NCBI GenBank assembly: GCA_964512485.1
Contig: CAZEHJ010000003.1
Location: 34,176-98,175, forward strand
Reading direction: 5' to 3'
Source: CAZEHJ01 sp964512485
GTDB taxonomy: Bacteria; Bacteroidota; Rhodothermia; Rhodothermales; UBA10348
Length of the DNA: 64,000 nt
Shown here in pieces: positions 33,973 through 43,900 of this stretch. The position numbers were made by a program, and so were the translations under genes. How positions within the stretch are numbered: the first letter of the stretch is position 1; the number at the start of each line of letters is the position of its first letter. The notes below the pieces were generated by a model that was not told where the DNA came from, searched no databases, and was given only the letters and a program-made list of their open reading frames with translations.

Positions 33973-36306
33973 CTAGAGATCAATCTGGCGTTTCTTGAGC
34001 ATGAACAGACCAGATTCGATGCCGGTGACGAGAATCGTACCGCTTTCGAAATAAGGATAGTTGCTCCACGTACCGTTGAATCCGGCTTCGTTGTCACCCT
34101 GAGGGTTAACATCGAAATAACCAACTTCAACAGGATTTGCAGGATCAGAAATATCCATGACACGAAGACCAGCGCTGTAGTTGGACTGGTACATGTAATT
34201 TCCTTTCACGTACAGGTTGTGATCCGACGCAGCGGTCGTTCCCATCATTTCCTGGACCAGGATCGGATCATCCAGATCGCGGACATCGAAAATGAGTGTA
34301 CGCGTGCGGCTCTGCTCACCACTGATTTCATCAAGCTCGTCATTGACGTAGAAGAACTCGTGATCGTCCGTGATCCAACCCTGATGCGTGTAACCTGCAT
34401 TCGGGTATTCAGCGGTCGAAAGGGCAACAGGGTTGTCCTTGTCAGATACGTCAGAGATTGAAACAGCTGTTTCGTTTCCACCGAAGCAGATCTCTTTGCC
34501 ACTGTGCTCGGTGTCTGGACCGGCATAGTTGATGCACTGAGCATCGTGCGAATAACCTGTACCCGATCGACCTGTGCCTTCGTGTCCGAAGCATCCTTTG
34601 AATGTAGGATTGGTCGGCTCGTTGATATCGATCATGTGAAGGCCGCCACCACACGTTTCGCCACCACTGTTGACTCCAACTGCATAAGCATAGCCGGTGC
34701 CTTCGTTGATAACGATGTTGTGGGCAGATCCAATTTCACCGTAGTAAGCGGTTGCTTCAAACGTAGCAGGAGCATCTTCGACATTACGCAGCTGCGTGAG
34801 ATCAAAAACCTGCATTCCGTGCTGGCCAGATCCGTCAGCAACGATGTATGCGTGATTGCTGAAGACTTTGATATCTCTCCATGAAGCTGCCTGTGCGCCT
34901 TCTGTCATTGGAAGGTCGCCGAGGTAGACTGGGTTTTCAGCGTCGGTGACGTCGACGAAAGACGTACCATTCGTACGACCGGCAAGAGCATATTCACGAC
35001 CCGTCTCAGGATCGGTCCAGCCCCAGACATCGTTCATATTGATGCCTTTTCCGCCGCCAAGGTCGCCAAGCGAAACAAACGACAGAAGGTCAACTTCTGA
35101 ACAGTCCCAACCTTCGGCTTCTCCGTCAGCACAGTCAACTTTACCACCTGCTACAGATGGATAGAGGTCGACATATTCTGTTTCGACGACTCCTTCAACG
35201 TGCCAGCCATGGCCTTCTTCGTATGCCATGATTGTGGCAGAGTCATTTCCGCCCTGACCAACAACGGCAACATCGCCATTCACTGAAAATGCGGTTGCTC
35301 CAGAAACTTCACCATGAGAGAGTGCTGAAGCGGATTCAATCTGACCGTCATGACCTGCATATTCAAACACGGGGCCCTGACTTGCCATCCAGAAATTGTC
35401 ACCGACCATTTTTACAACGTTACCAGAGTTTGGGCTCTGTGGAGCGTATGGAAGAAGCACTCCCGCAAATCCCCAGGATCCGCCGCTGTTCTGATACACG
35501 ATGGCACCACCGATCATGCCGCCCAGACCGGGGGCACCTATGACAGCCATCTGCTCGTTCATATCCAGTCCTTGACCAAACTGAGCGTCGTCAAGCAGAC
35601 CTGGAAACTTGGCAAGTGCCGCACCGTCGCCCCAGCTGTCTGCATCAGCATCGTAGGAGTACGCGAAAACATCACCTTGAGCAGGTGTTTCTTCGGTTTG
35701 TCCCGTAAATGGAGCAGCTACGAGTAGATTGGTACCAGCAGCAGCAACTGTCAGACCAAAAAATCCACCATCGCCTTCGGCCGGATTGTCGAGGCGACTG
35801 TGTACAGACCAATCTGAACGATTGAACACAATGGCCGCGCCTTTGCCTTCGTTAGCGCCGGCGGCACCAACAATTACAAATTGATCCGTGATCGCGATCG
35901 AGCGTCCGAAAGATTCGCCTTCGGAGATAGATTCTGGATCCAATCTCTGCGATTCCATCCAGTTGCCACCGCCATCGCGGGTGAACACGTACGCAGCTCC
36001 GGTAGAATTGTCGACAAGCGTGCCGCCAATAACCAGAATGTCTCCATCGGTAGCAAGAGCGCGACCAAATCGGTCATCTGCTCCGTTGTTATCTGACCGA
36101 ACGAGCTGAGCTGATTCAGCCCATTCGCCGTCGTCGTTTTTGCGATATACATATACCGCTGAATTAGTTGCGTTCTGCCCGGACATACCGACGATAACCT
36201 CGGAATCTGTCTGAGCTACAGCGCCGCCGAACTGCTGGGCCTGGGCAGAAGTGCCCATGGAAAACAGGATTACAGCGGACAGAAAAGTCCAAAAAGTCTT
36301 CTTCAT
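33973..36306 (-). CDS. Secreted choice-of-anchor B family protein with FG-GAP-like repeats
   Basis: A 777-residue secreted protein. The signal peptide ends near residue 23 (LSAVILFSMGTSAQA). Residues ~25-370 are repeats of the FG-GAP type (GRALATDGDILVIGG, GRSIAITDQFVIVGA, DMNEQMAVIGAPG), folding as a beta-propeller. Residues ~400-777 form the choice-of-anchor B propeller of LVIVD-like repeats: ASWRDIKVFSNHAYIVADGS, GLHMIDINEPTNP and LRVMDISDPANPVEVG. No C-terminal sorting domain is visible, so the anchor is not known. Start chosen at 36306 for the signal. A strong terminator follows. Likely a cell-surface protein of unknown role. Confidence 0.85.
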   Translation of the reverse strand: MKKTFWTFLSAVILFSMGTSAQAQQFGGAVAQTDSEVIVGMSGQNATNSAVYVYRKNDDGEWAESAQLVRSDNNGADDRFGRALATDGDILVIGGTLVDNSTGAAYVFTRDGGGNWMESQRLDPESISEGESFGRSIAITDQFVIVGAAGANEGKGAAIVFNRSDWSVHSRLDNPAEGDGGFFGLTVAAAGTNLLVAAPFTGQTEETPAQGDVFAYSYDADADSWGDGAALAKFPGLLDDAQFGQGLDMNEQMAVIGAPGLGGMIGGAIVYQNSGGSWGFAGVLLPYAPQSPNSGNVVKMVGDNFWMASQGPVFEYAGHDGQIESASALSHGEVSGATAFSVNGDVAVVGQGGNDSATIMAYEEGHGWHVEGVVETEYVDLYPSVAGGKVDCADGEAEGWDCSEVDLLSFVSLGDLGGGKGINMNDVWGWTDPETGREYALAGRTNGTSFVDVTDAENPVYLGDLPMTEGAQAASWRDIKVFSNHAYIVADGSGQHGMQVFDLTQLRNVEDAPATFEATAYYGEIGSAHNIVINEGTGYAYAVGVNSGGETCGGGLHMIDINEPTNPTFKGCFGHEGTGRSGTGYSHDAQCINYAGPDTEHSGKEICFGGNETAVSISDVSDKDNPVALSTAEYPNAGYTHQGWITDDHEFFYVNDELDEISGEQSRTRTLIFDVRDLDDPILVQEMMGTTAASDHNLYVKGNYMYQSNYSAGLRVMDISDPANPVEVGYFDVNPQGDNEAGFNGTWSNYPYFESGTILVTGIESGLFMLKKRQIDL

Positions 36307-36543
36307 GGCTTGAGTTGTGGTGAAGAAAAAAGTCAAATGGGGGAGTTCTTTCGAACGGATGGGTATAGATACCCACGCGTTTCACACGTACGGACACTGA
36401 AAAGGTTACACCTTCCCACGAGTCCTTCGAGTGGAGCCTCACCGTATGGTGTCCAGCATCAATGGTTCCCGAAATCCTTCCATGCTGAACCGTGAAAACG
36501 CACAGCTACGGCAAGTTATTGTCTTGTCTGCAATTCCTGGGGC

Positions 36544-37404
36544 CTACCTGAGGCAAGCGGCCGGATCGTCTTCGACGAAATAGCTTTTGAAGTTGTCTGC
36601 TTCGGGATTCATGCAGCCCTTGAGGTTCAGCAGCTCAACCTTCCTGAATTGCACCGGATGACTTTCGCTTTGCAGCGAGATATAACCGGAATCGAGAAGC
36701 TTGCCGTCGACCTTGAAAGCGGGATCAAATGGGTCCACACTTCCGCCACCGATCTGTGGCTGCTCATACTCGAGGACGATCTCTTCCTCCAGTCGGTGCG
36801 ATATCAGGGTATTTCCAAGTACCATGACTTCGGCACGCACCCATTGGTCTCCGTGATACGTTTTCGATGTGGAACTGATGCAGTGTCTTGTTTCGAGTTC
36901 ACCATTCATGACGACATGCGTTCCTGGAGTGCACAGATTGGAGGTTGTTCGATCATCGGTTCCGTTTCCTCCCAGCAACTGCACTTCGATGGAGATCGGA
37001 AAGTTCTGATCGACCAGCATACTTGAACCGGGAGGAGAATGAATCATGATTCCCGAATTACGAAAGGCCCAGCCCGGCCCACCTTCTACCTGATCGCCCA
37101 TGAATCGATATTCCACGGCGATGATGTAATGCGAAAACTGCTCTTCGTAAAACAGATGTCCGAAATCGCCGTCGAACCCATCGTACCCGTCGTATGACAC
37201 GGTAATAGCTCCGTCCTGAACCCGGAACGTCTCAGCATGATTGTCGCCGTACTCGTATCCCGTAATTTTTGGGGTCCAACCGTTCAGTGTTTGACCATCA
37301 AACAGTTGCTCCCATTCCTGTACATCGGCATCTGGAGACGGGCCCTCAGATGAACAGGAAACGAAGAGAAGACAGCTCGCGGCCGTCAGAAGTAGTCGAG
37401 TCAT
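36544..37404 (-). CDS. DUF1080 lipoprotein (3-keto-disaccharide hydrolase family)
   Basis: A 286-residue lipoprotein with lipobox FVSCSS. The jelly-roll domain of DUF1080 is clear: WEQLFDGQTLNGWTPKI at the start, NSGIMIHSP, VQLLGGN in the core and YISLQSESHPVQFRKVELLNL at the end. Members of this family hydrolyse 3-keto sugars, products of glucoside 3-dehydrogenases. A short extra C-terminus has two Cys (GCMNPEADNFKSYF). It lies 4 bases before the DinB gene's stop on the same strand, and a GMC oxidoreductase and its partner subunit are 1-3 kb upstream, which makes a 3-keto-sugar pathway plausible. Confidence 0.85.
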   Translation of the reverse strand: MTRLLLTAASCLLFVSCSSEGPSPDADVQEWEQLFDGQTLNGWTPKITGYEYGDNHAETFRVQDGAITVSYDGYDGFDGDFGHLFYEEQFSHYIIAVEYRFMGDQVEGGPGWAFRNSGIMIHSPPGSSMLVDQNFPISIEVQLLGGNGTDDRTTSNLCTPGTHVVMNGELETRHCISSTSKTYHGDQWVRAEVMVLGNTLISHRLEEEIVLEYEQPQIGGGSVDPFDPAFKVDGKLLDSGYISLQSESHPVQFRKVELLNLKGCMNPEADNFKSYFVEDDPAACLR

Positions 37405-37408
37405 GGCA

Positions 37409-37930
37409 CTATAAATATCTCTCGTTCAACACTTTCATGTGGTGCTGGCAATGGCCAGCGATGATCCACCGCAGAGCTCGCACCGAAACCTCGAAGCCGC
37501 TGGCCGTTCCTCGTCGGTTCAGAATCTCGTCCGAAAAGCTACCTGAGAGACGAATGGTCGCCGTTCTCAGTCCTTCGAATTCTTCAATCATGGACTCGAA
37601 TGAACGCTCGGAAAAGTTGGCCCCTTCCATGAATTCATCCTGGTCCATTCCAGGAAGTGGCGTCGCGTCACCACGCGCAATCCGCATCATGCGGTATGCA
37701 AATATCCACTCCGTATCCACCAAATGCCCGAGTACCTGACGAACGCTCCACTTGTCAGGGGCGTACCGACGTTCGACGGCGGTATCATCCAGACTGCGAA
37801 GCAGAGAGATCAGATCGCTTTGCTGCTCAGAAAGAAAAGCGGTCAAATCACCGTCGGGTACGCTGTTTACATAACCCGAATAGAATTCATTGTATTCGTC
37901 CGGAGATGGCCTGACGGATGATTGGGGCAT
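37409..37930 (-). CDS. DinB-family protein
   Basis: A 173-residue four-helix protein. Metal-binding His residues are in VRQVLGHLVDTE and AGHCQHHMKVL, as usual in DinB/YfiT-like proteins. Start chosen at ATG 37930 (MPQSSVRPSPDEYN); an earlier ATG would add 43 odd residues. Members include thiol transferases and uncharacterised DNA-damage-inducible proteins, so the activity here is open. The gene's stop is 4 bases from the DUF1080 start, so the two are probably one transcript. Confidence 0.82.
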   Translation of the reverse strand: MPQSSVRPSPDEYNEFYSGYVNSVPDGDLTAFLSEQQSDLISLLRSLDDTAVERRYAPDKWSVRQVLGHLVDTEWIFAYRMMRIARGDATPLPGMDQDEFMEGANFSERSFESMIEEFEGLRTATIRLSGSFSDEILNRRGTASGFEVSVRALRWIIAGHCQHHMKVLNERYL

Positions 37931-38006
37931 GCTTGTTTTGTATTCGTTCTTGGAACACGAAATGGCCGGGGCACATGTTTGGCCCGTCAGCCGGTCAAAA
38001 GACGAA

Positions 38007-38438
38007 TCAGAGCCGACAGGTGTCAGATCGCCAGTTTTGAACGGCCTTCTTGATATCATCTTCGCTCATGTTCTCGCTGATGGCTCGCTCGCTAAGCGCA
38101 TTCCATTCCTCATCTGAGGCGAAGCGCAGTCCGATAATCTGGCGCAAGGTCAAGCGTGCGTCCAGCCCCCGTCCGTTCAGTTTTTGGCTTCTGAGCTCTT
38201 CCTCAAGTCGAATGACCCGGTCCTGAGCGCCCAATGCAAATACTCGGCTGTAAAAGGTCGCTACAAGTAACGCTACGTTTGTTGCCACCATGAGGGCCGT
38301 GATATACTGGAAATCAGATCCCCATTGACGGACCAGGTGATAGGTCGAGCCGATGACGGTCAGAAGAATGACCGATGCCAGAATCAAATGCCATCCTTTC
38401 ACGAAGTGGCGGTGATTTTCGTAGTTCTGAGCAGACAT
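38007..38438 (-). CDS. DUF6526-like two-helix membrane protein
   Basis: A 143-residue protein that starts MSAQNYENHRHFVKGWHLIL, with two membrane helices at ~15-33 and ~45-65, then a cytoplasmic coiled coil (DRVIRLEEELRSQKL) and a charged end. The start and helix layout match a family seen widely in Bacteroidota (DUF6526). Function not known. It lies 30 bases after the GMC oxidoreductase gene on the same strand. Confidence 0.72.
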   Translation of the reverse strand: MSAQNYENHRHFVKGWHLILASVILLTVIGSTYHLVRQWGSDFQYITALMVATNVALLVATFYSRVFALGAQDRVIRLEEELRSQKLNGRGLDARLTLRQIIGLRFASDEEWNALSERAISENMSEDDIKKAVQNWRSDTCRL

Positions 38439-38468
38439 AGAATTGGAGGTGTTGGTGGAAGGGAATGC

Positions 38469-40169
38469 CTAGATTTCGCCATTTCGGGCGAAAGATGCAA
38501 TATGTTCGGCAGCACGAAACGCCAGAGCCTGAATCGTCATAGTCGGTTGACCTCGTCCAGAGGATACCATGCTGGAGCCGTCGCAGATGAACAGGTTGGG
38601 CACGTCATGCGCTCTATGATAACGATCCACCACAGAAGTTCTGGCATCATTGCCCATTCGGGCAGTACCCAGAAGATGGGCTGCGATCGAAGTTGGACCC
38701 ACCGGTTGGCGCCAGATCTTACTTGCGCCGGCGGCTTCCAGTATTTCGACTGATCGATCCTGAAGGAACGCCATGGTAGAAATATCGTCCGAGTGGTCAT
38801 TGTACGTAACGCGAATCGCTGGTCTCCCGTGGCCATCCTTCACCGTTGGGTCGAGCGAAATACTGTTTGACGCGAGAGGAAGAGAGGTCGTGTGTCCGTT
38901 GAGCGTCAGCGTCCTTGTGTAGTACTGACCGAGTGCGTCCTTGAAGCCCTTTCCCCAGGTCGGAACGTCGGACGGCAGACCCATTTCAGCGAACAGGATG
39001 GGCGAACCGGGAAAAGAACGACCGTCGATCCCACCGCCACCATAGAATCCTCGTTTGGGGTCGGTCTCGTAAAAATCGTGAATAACCCGAGTGACCTGGA
39101 TGCTCTTGAATTCATTGAGCGGCTCATCGAAGAGTCCGTAGGCATATGAGAGCCCGTTGAACATGAGATACTTGCCCACATTGCCACTCGAATTTGCGAG
39201 CCCGTTTGGAAACTGTTCCGACTCCGACATCAGCAGCAATCGGGCGGTCTCGGCGCCGTTCGCGGACATGATGACAGCTTTAGCCTTCTGGGATTGCTCG
39301 TTCCCGTCGCGGTCCCAGTACAGAACATCTGTCACGCGTCCAGATGTGTTGGTATTCACGCGGAATACCGTGCTCTCAGCTCTTATCTCGCAGTTCCCGG
39401 AAGCCTCGGCTTCTGGAATCATGGCAACAAGCGTCGATGATTTCGCCCCGACCTCGCAACCAAACAACATGCAGAATCCGCAGTGAACGCATCCCGCCCG
39501 TCCATTGTGCGGTTTTGAGAGGATGGCCATCGGGGCTGGATGCGGGTGAAGCCCCAACTCCCGCGCGCCGGCCTGCAAGAGTGCACCGGACGATTTGATG
39601 GGCATAGGAGGGACCGGATACCCTCTGGTACGCGGAGCGTCAAAAGGACCTACGCCTCCGGACACTCCTACATCCCAGTCCACCTTCGTGTAATAGGGCT
39701 CGAGGTCTTCATACGTGATGGGCCAATCCTGAAATCCTGTGCCTGAAATAGGTCCAAGCATACTGCGCTCGATAAAATCTGACTCGTGAAAGCGCCAGTA
39801 GTTGGCCGTCATGTGAACGCTCGAGCCACCCACCATCTGTCCGTAGATGAGCGGAGGGAGAAAATCCATGGGGCGGGCAATCTCCGATTCATGTCTCCTG
39901 AAGGTCTGGGGCGACTTCCCTTCCCATCCGCCAAACCACTCCTGCTTGTAGATTGTGTTCAGTTCGTCATGGACGAACTCCTTCATCTGTATATATGGAC
40001 CCTGCTCCATCACCACGACGCTGAATCCGGCCATCGACAATTCGCGGGCGATCGTTCCCCCTGCGGTGCCGGAACCGATGATCACGAAATCGACTTCGTC
40101 GGATTGGTCGAATCGCCTCCGGTCCATGGAATCTTCGAGGCGTCGGCGAATGTCACTGATTTCACTCAT
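38469..40169 (-). CDS. GMC-family oxidoreductase (glucoside/gluconate dehydrogenase large subunit)
   Basis: A 566-residue flavoprotein. The FAD-binding motif is VDFVIIGSGTAGGTIARELS near the N-terminus, QMVGGSSVHMTANYWRFHES is the GMC signature, and AHLLGTARMGND is the C-terminal active-site block, which ends with GRGQPTMTIQALAFRAAEHI. A Cys cluster, GCVHCGFCMLFGCEVG, resembles that of gluconate 2-dehydrogenase large subunits. Start chosen at ATG 40169, which overlaps the small-subunit stop by 8 bases (ATGAGTGA). The pair oxidises a sugar in the periplasm; whether it is a 3-dehydrogenase cannot be told from sequence. Confidence 0.9.
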   Translation of the reverse strand: MSEISDIRRRLEDSMDRRRFDQSDEVDFVIIGSGTAGGTIARELSMAGFSVVVMEQGPYIQMKEFVHDELNTIYKQEWFGGWEGKSPQTFRRHESEIARPMDFLPPLIYGQMVGGSSVHMTANYWRFHESDFIERSMLGPISGTGFQDWPITYEDLEPYYTKVDWDVGVSGGVGPFDAPRTRGYPVPPMPIKSSGALLQAGARELGLHPHPAPMAILSKPHNGRAGCVHCGFCMLFGCEVGAKSSTLVAMIPEAEASGNCEIRAESTVFRVNTNTSGRVTDVLYWDRDGNEQSQKAKAVIMSANGAETARLLLMSESEQFPNGLANSSGNVGKYLMFNGLSYAYGLFDEPLNEFKSIQVTRVIHDFYETDPKRGFYGGGGIDGRSFPGSPILFAEMGLPSDVPTWGKGFKDALGQYYTRTLTLNGHTTSLPLASNSISLDPTVKDGHGRPAIRVTYNDHSDDISTMAFLQDRSVEILEAAGASKIWRQPVGPTSIAAHLLGTARMGNDARTSVVDRYHRAHDVPNLFICDGSSMVSSGRGQPTMTIQALAFRAAEHIASFARNGEI

Positions 40170-40752
40170 TTGTCGTTCCCTCATGATGCGGCCGGTCATA
40201 AAAGCCGAACGGTGGTTGCCAGGCGTGCCGGTCATCAAAACCGATGTGCCTCCACCCTATCATGTCGGTATTTCCCCCATACTTGGGATGGGCCAGGAAA
40301 CCGACAAATGTGAGAAAACGGACAGCCCTGAAAAATGGAGTCGATTCAATTGTGCGCAACCGTGCATCCTGGTCTGATTCCACCAAGTCTGAAAACGACG
40401 CCCCACCTTGGGCATTGAGTTGAGACAGGCCCTCCACTATATCTGGACGCAAACGGGCCATAAAACTGTCGAGAGCCAGATCGGCGAAGCGCAGAACTCC
40501 GGCCTCTCTCGCTCCCGGCGTTTCATCCGATGGAATGATGCGAGCAATTACAGCATCCAATTCTCTGGCTTCATCATCGGAAAGCACCGAAAATCCAGAA
40601 GCCAGGCCTTCGGTTTGACAGGCCAGCTCGCTGGTCGCAAGGATAGCAGGCATGTACAGTGCAATCCACGAGCCACCGAGGGCGGACGACGTGCGTGACA
40701 GAAAATCTCGACGGTTTATCACCCTTCTCTCGGGGGACGGCTTAATACTCAT
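40162..40752 (-). CDS. Gluconate 2-dehydrogenase subunit-3-like protein, Tat-exported
   Basis: A 196-residue small subunit. It begins with a twin-arginine signal, INRRDFLSRTSSALGG, which would carry the folded GMC partner through the Tat pathway. The body is helical (LSDDEARELDAVIARIIPSD, ETPGAREAGVLRFADLAL), as in the gluconate 2-dehydrogenase subunit 3 family and in the glucoside 3-dehydrogenase small subunit. The start at 40752 was chosen for the Tat signal. It overlaps the GMC gene by 8 bases. Confidence 0.88.
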   Translation of the reverse strand: MSIKPSPERRVINRRDFLSRTSSALGGSWIALYMPAILATSELACQTEGLASGFSVLSDDEARELDAVIARIIPSDETPGAREAGVLRFADLALDSFMARLRPDIVEGLSQLNAQGGASFSDLVESDQDARLRTIESTPFFRAVRFLTFVGFLAHPKYGGNTDMIGWRHIGFDDRHAWQPPFGFYDRPHHEGTTNE

Positions 40753-40928
40753 TAGAAAGTAGTGATCGCGATGACGGCTCGGGTGAGCGCTTACAATAAC
40801 GATTTGGCAGGGAAACTGCATACCCCTTTTCAACGACGACAATTCAATCATGCATTCACGTTGCCGCAGAGTGCACCGGCAACGATATTGGCCAGGTTGT
40901 TCACAGCGTTATTGAATACCGCGCCATG

Positions 40929-40982
40929 CCAACACACCGCATCTCGCCAACACACCACATCTCACCAACACACCACCTCCGG
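40929..40982. repeat. Three 18-bp direct repeats upstream of the first BNR gene
   Basis: Units at 40929-40946, 40947-40964 and 40965-40982 share CCAACACACC, with 1-5 changes among them. They sit 9 bases before the ATG at 40991, in the leader region. They may be a protein-binding or RNA element, or just simple sequence. Confidence 0.7.
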
Positions 40983-40990
40983 CCGATACC

Positions 40991-43900
40991 ATGCGTTCTA
41001 TCGTTTGTGCTATAGTTTTCCTGCTGGCTCTTCCCGTCAACGCTCAGACCTCCGTCAGCACGACCGTTACGATATCGCCTTCTTTTGAAGTCGATCGGGC
41101 CCTGTATCAGAATCTGAAATACAGACTACTTGGGCCATTTCGAGCCAGTAGGACGGTTGGAGGCGTTGGCATCGCATCCCAGCCCAATGTCTTCTTCGTC
41201 GGTGTCAATAACGGCGGAGTCTGGAAAACGGATGACTACGGACGCACATGGCGACCGATATTTGACGATGCTCCGACTGGATCAATAGGAGATTTGGCTG
41301 TATCGCCCTCGCACCCGAATATCATCTACGTGGGTACCGGTGAAGGACTACATCGCCCCGATCTGGGTGTTGGAGACGGTATTTTCAAATCTGTAGACGG
41401 CGGAGACACATGGAGCCACATCGGTCTGCCTGATGTACAGCAGGTAGGTCGCCTGATAATCCATCCAGATGATCCGGATATCGTCTTCGTCGCGGGTCTC
41501 GGGCATCCTTACGGCGCCAACGAAGAACGAGGCGTCTATCGAACAACAGACGGCGGTAACACCTGGGAACGCGTTCTCTACATCGATCATAACACGGGTG
41601 CGATTCAGGTTGAATTCGATCCGACCAATCCCTCGATTCTGTTTGCGGCCATGTGGCAGCACCAGGAAGGCCCGTGGGAAAATGCAAAGTTCTCCGGTCC
41701 CAACAGCGGATTGTACAAATCAACCGACGGTGGCGACACCTGGCGTCTGATTACAGAAGGGCTACCCACGGCCGAGCAGGGTCTCGCCCGTGTGGGTGTC
41801 GGCATATCCCCGTCGAATCCGATGCGGATGTATGCGACGGTAAACGCTCAGGAAGGCGGCGGCATCTACCGATCCGAAGATGGCGGCGAAAGTTGGGAGT
41901 GGGTTCATCGTGATCGCCGGTTGTGGGGCCGCGGCGATGACTTCGCCGAAATCCGAGTCCACCCTGACGACCCCGACAAAGTGTATGTCGGCAACATCGC
42001 ATCCTATCGCTCAGATGACGCTGGCCGTAGTTGGACCTCTCTGAAAGGCGCTCCCGGAGGTGATGACTATCACCGCATCTGGATCAACCCTGACAACGGG
42101 GACATCATGCTTTTTGTGACGGATCAAGGTGCCACGATCACGGTCAACGGCGGGCGGACATGGAGTAGCTGGTACAATCAGCCCACCGCGCAGCTCTATC
42201 ATGTGATGACCGACAATCAGTTTCCGTACTGGGTTTATGGGGGTCAGCAGGAATCAGGAGCCATCGGAATTTCCAGCCGTGGAAACGGTGGTCAGCTTTC
42301 GTTCCGGGACTGGGTTGGGATCGGGGCCGATGAATACGCCTACATAGCACCGGATCCGCTGAATCCCCATCTGATCTATGGTGGCCGCGTGGTGCGACAC
42401 AATATGGAGACCGGCCAGACGCAGAATGTCGCGCCCGAAGCGCTTCGAAGTGGAGACTACCGAATCAAGCGCACAATGCCTCTGCTTTTTCACCCCGCCG
42501 ATCCGGCGATGCTGATGTTCGCGACGAATGTGCTCTGGAAAACGACCAATGGAGGAGACTCATGGGATATCATCAGCCCGGATCTTTCCAATCCGAGGCC
42601 GAATGTACCCGCCAGTGTCGGCGACTACATCACGGGTGAAGCCCAACCTTCCAATCGGCTGGGGGTCATTTATGCGGTGGACGGCTCACCACTCGACGTT
42701 CAGACCATCTGGGCAGGCACGGACGACGGACTGATGCACGTGACTCGCAACGGTGGAGAGTCCTGGCGCAATGTTACTCCGCCACAATTGAGGCCCTGGG
42801 ATAAGATCTCACAAGTCGATGCCTCTCATCACAATGCGGAAGCGGCCTATATCGCGGTTAATGCCCTTCGAAGTGATGATATGCGACCGCATATCTACCG
42901 CACACGCAACGGGGGCGAAAGCTGGACGAGGATTACGAACGGATTACCGGAAAACGGCCCGGTGAATGTGGTGCGGGAAGATCCAGTTCGGCGCGGTCTT
43001 CTGTTTGCAGGCACGGAACGCAGTGTTTATTTCTCTGCCGACGACGGCGAAAATTGGCACGCGCTGAGCCTGAACCTGCCACCATCTTCCATGCGTGATC
43101 TCGTTATTCAAGGGAACGATCTGGTAGTTGGAACTCACGGTCGATCGATCTGGATTCTGGACAACATATCTCCCCTGCGGGAGATCGCCGCGGCATCTCT
43201 GACGGACGATCCGTACCTGTTTCAGCCACAGCCCGCCGTGCGAGTACGCTGGAATATGTTCTCGGATACTCCCCTGCCGCCCGAAGAACCTACGGGCGAC
43301 AACCCTCCGGACGGCGCCATTCTGGACTACCATCTTCCGCTCTCAGCCGGGCACGTGAAGCTGGATATATTGGACGATGATGGCCTCGTGCTGCGCTCGT
43401 TCGCCAGCGATGATCTTCCCGTCGATATTGACACAACATCATTGCCACATCCGACCTACTGGATTCGTCCTTTCCAGAGCGTTGGCACCAGTAGAGGGCA
43501 TCATCGATTTGTATGGGATCTTCGGCGCGAGCCGCCGCGCGGCTCGCGCCGGCAATTTTCGATTGCCGCCGTGCAGTTCAGAACACCGGATGGCCCCCAT
43601 GGCCCCTTCGTGCACCCCGGCTCCTACACGATTCGACTGAATGTCGACGGAGCGGTAGTCGAGAAGGATATCAGCGTTGAAATGGACCCGCGCGTGAACA
43701 TAAATCCTGATGACCTGCAGTTGCAGACCGATCACTCAATGACGCTTTTCCGCAACTATCACAAGCTGCAGGGAGTGATTGAAGCCATCGATCGCTTGCT
43801 GAATGATGCGACCCTCGGCGAAACGCAACGATCTGCATTGACGTCATTGCGCGGAGTCGGCGCCGCAGGAGACCCCGACGTGACCTATGGTAGCATCACT

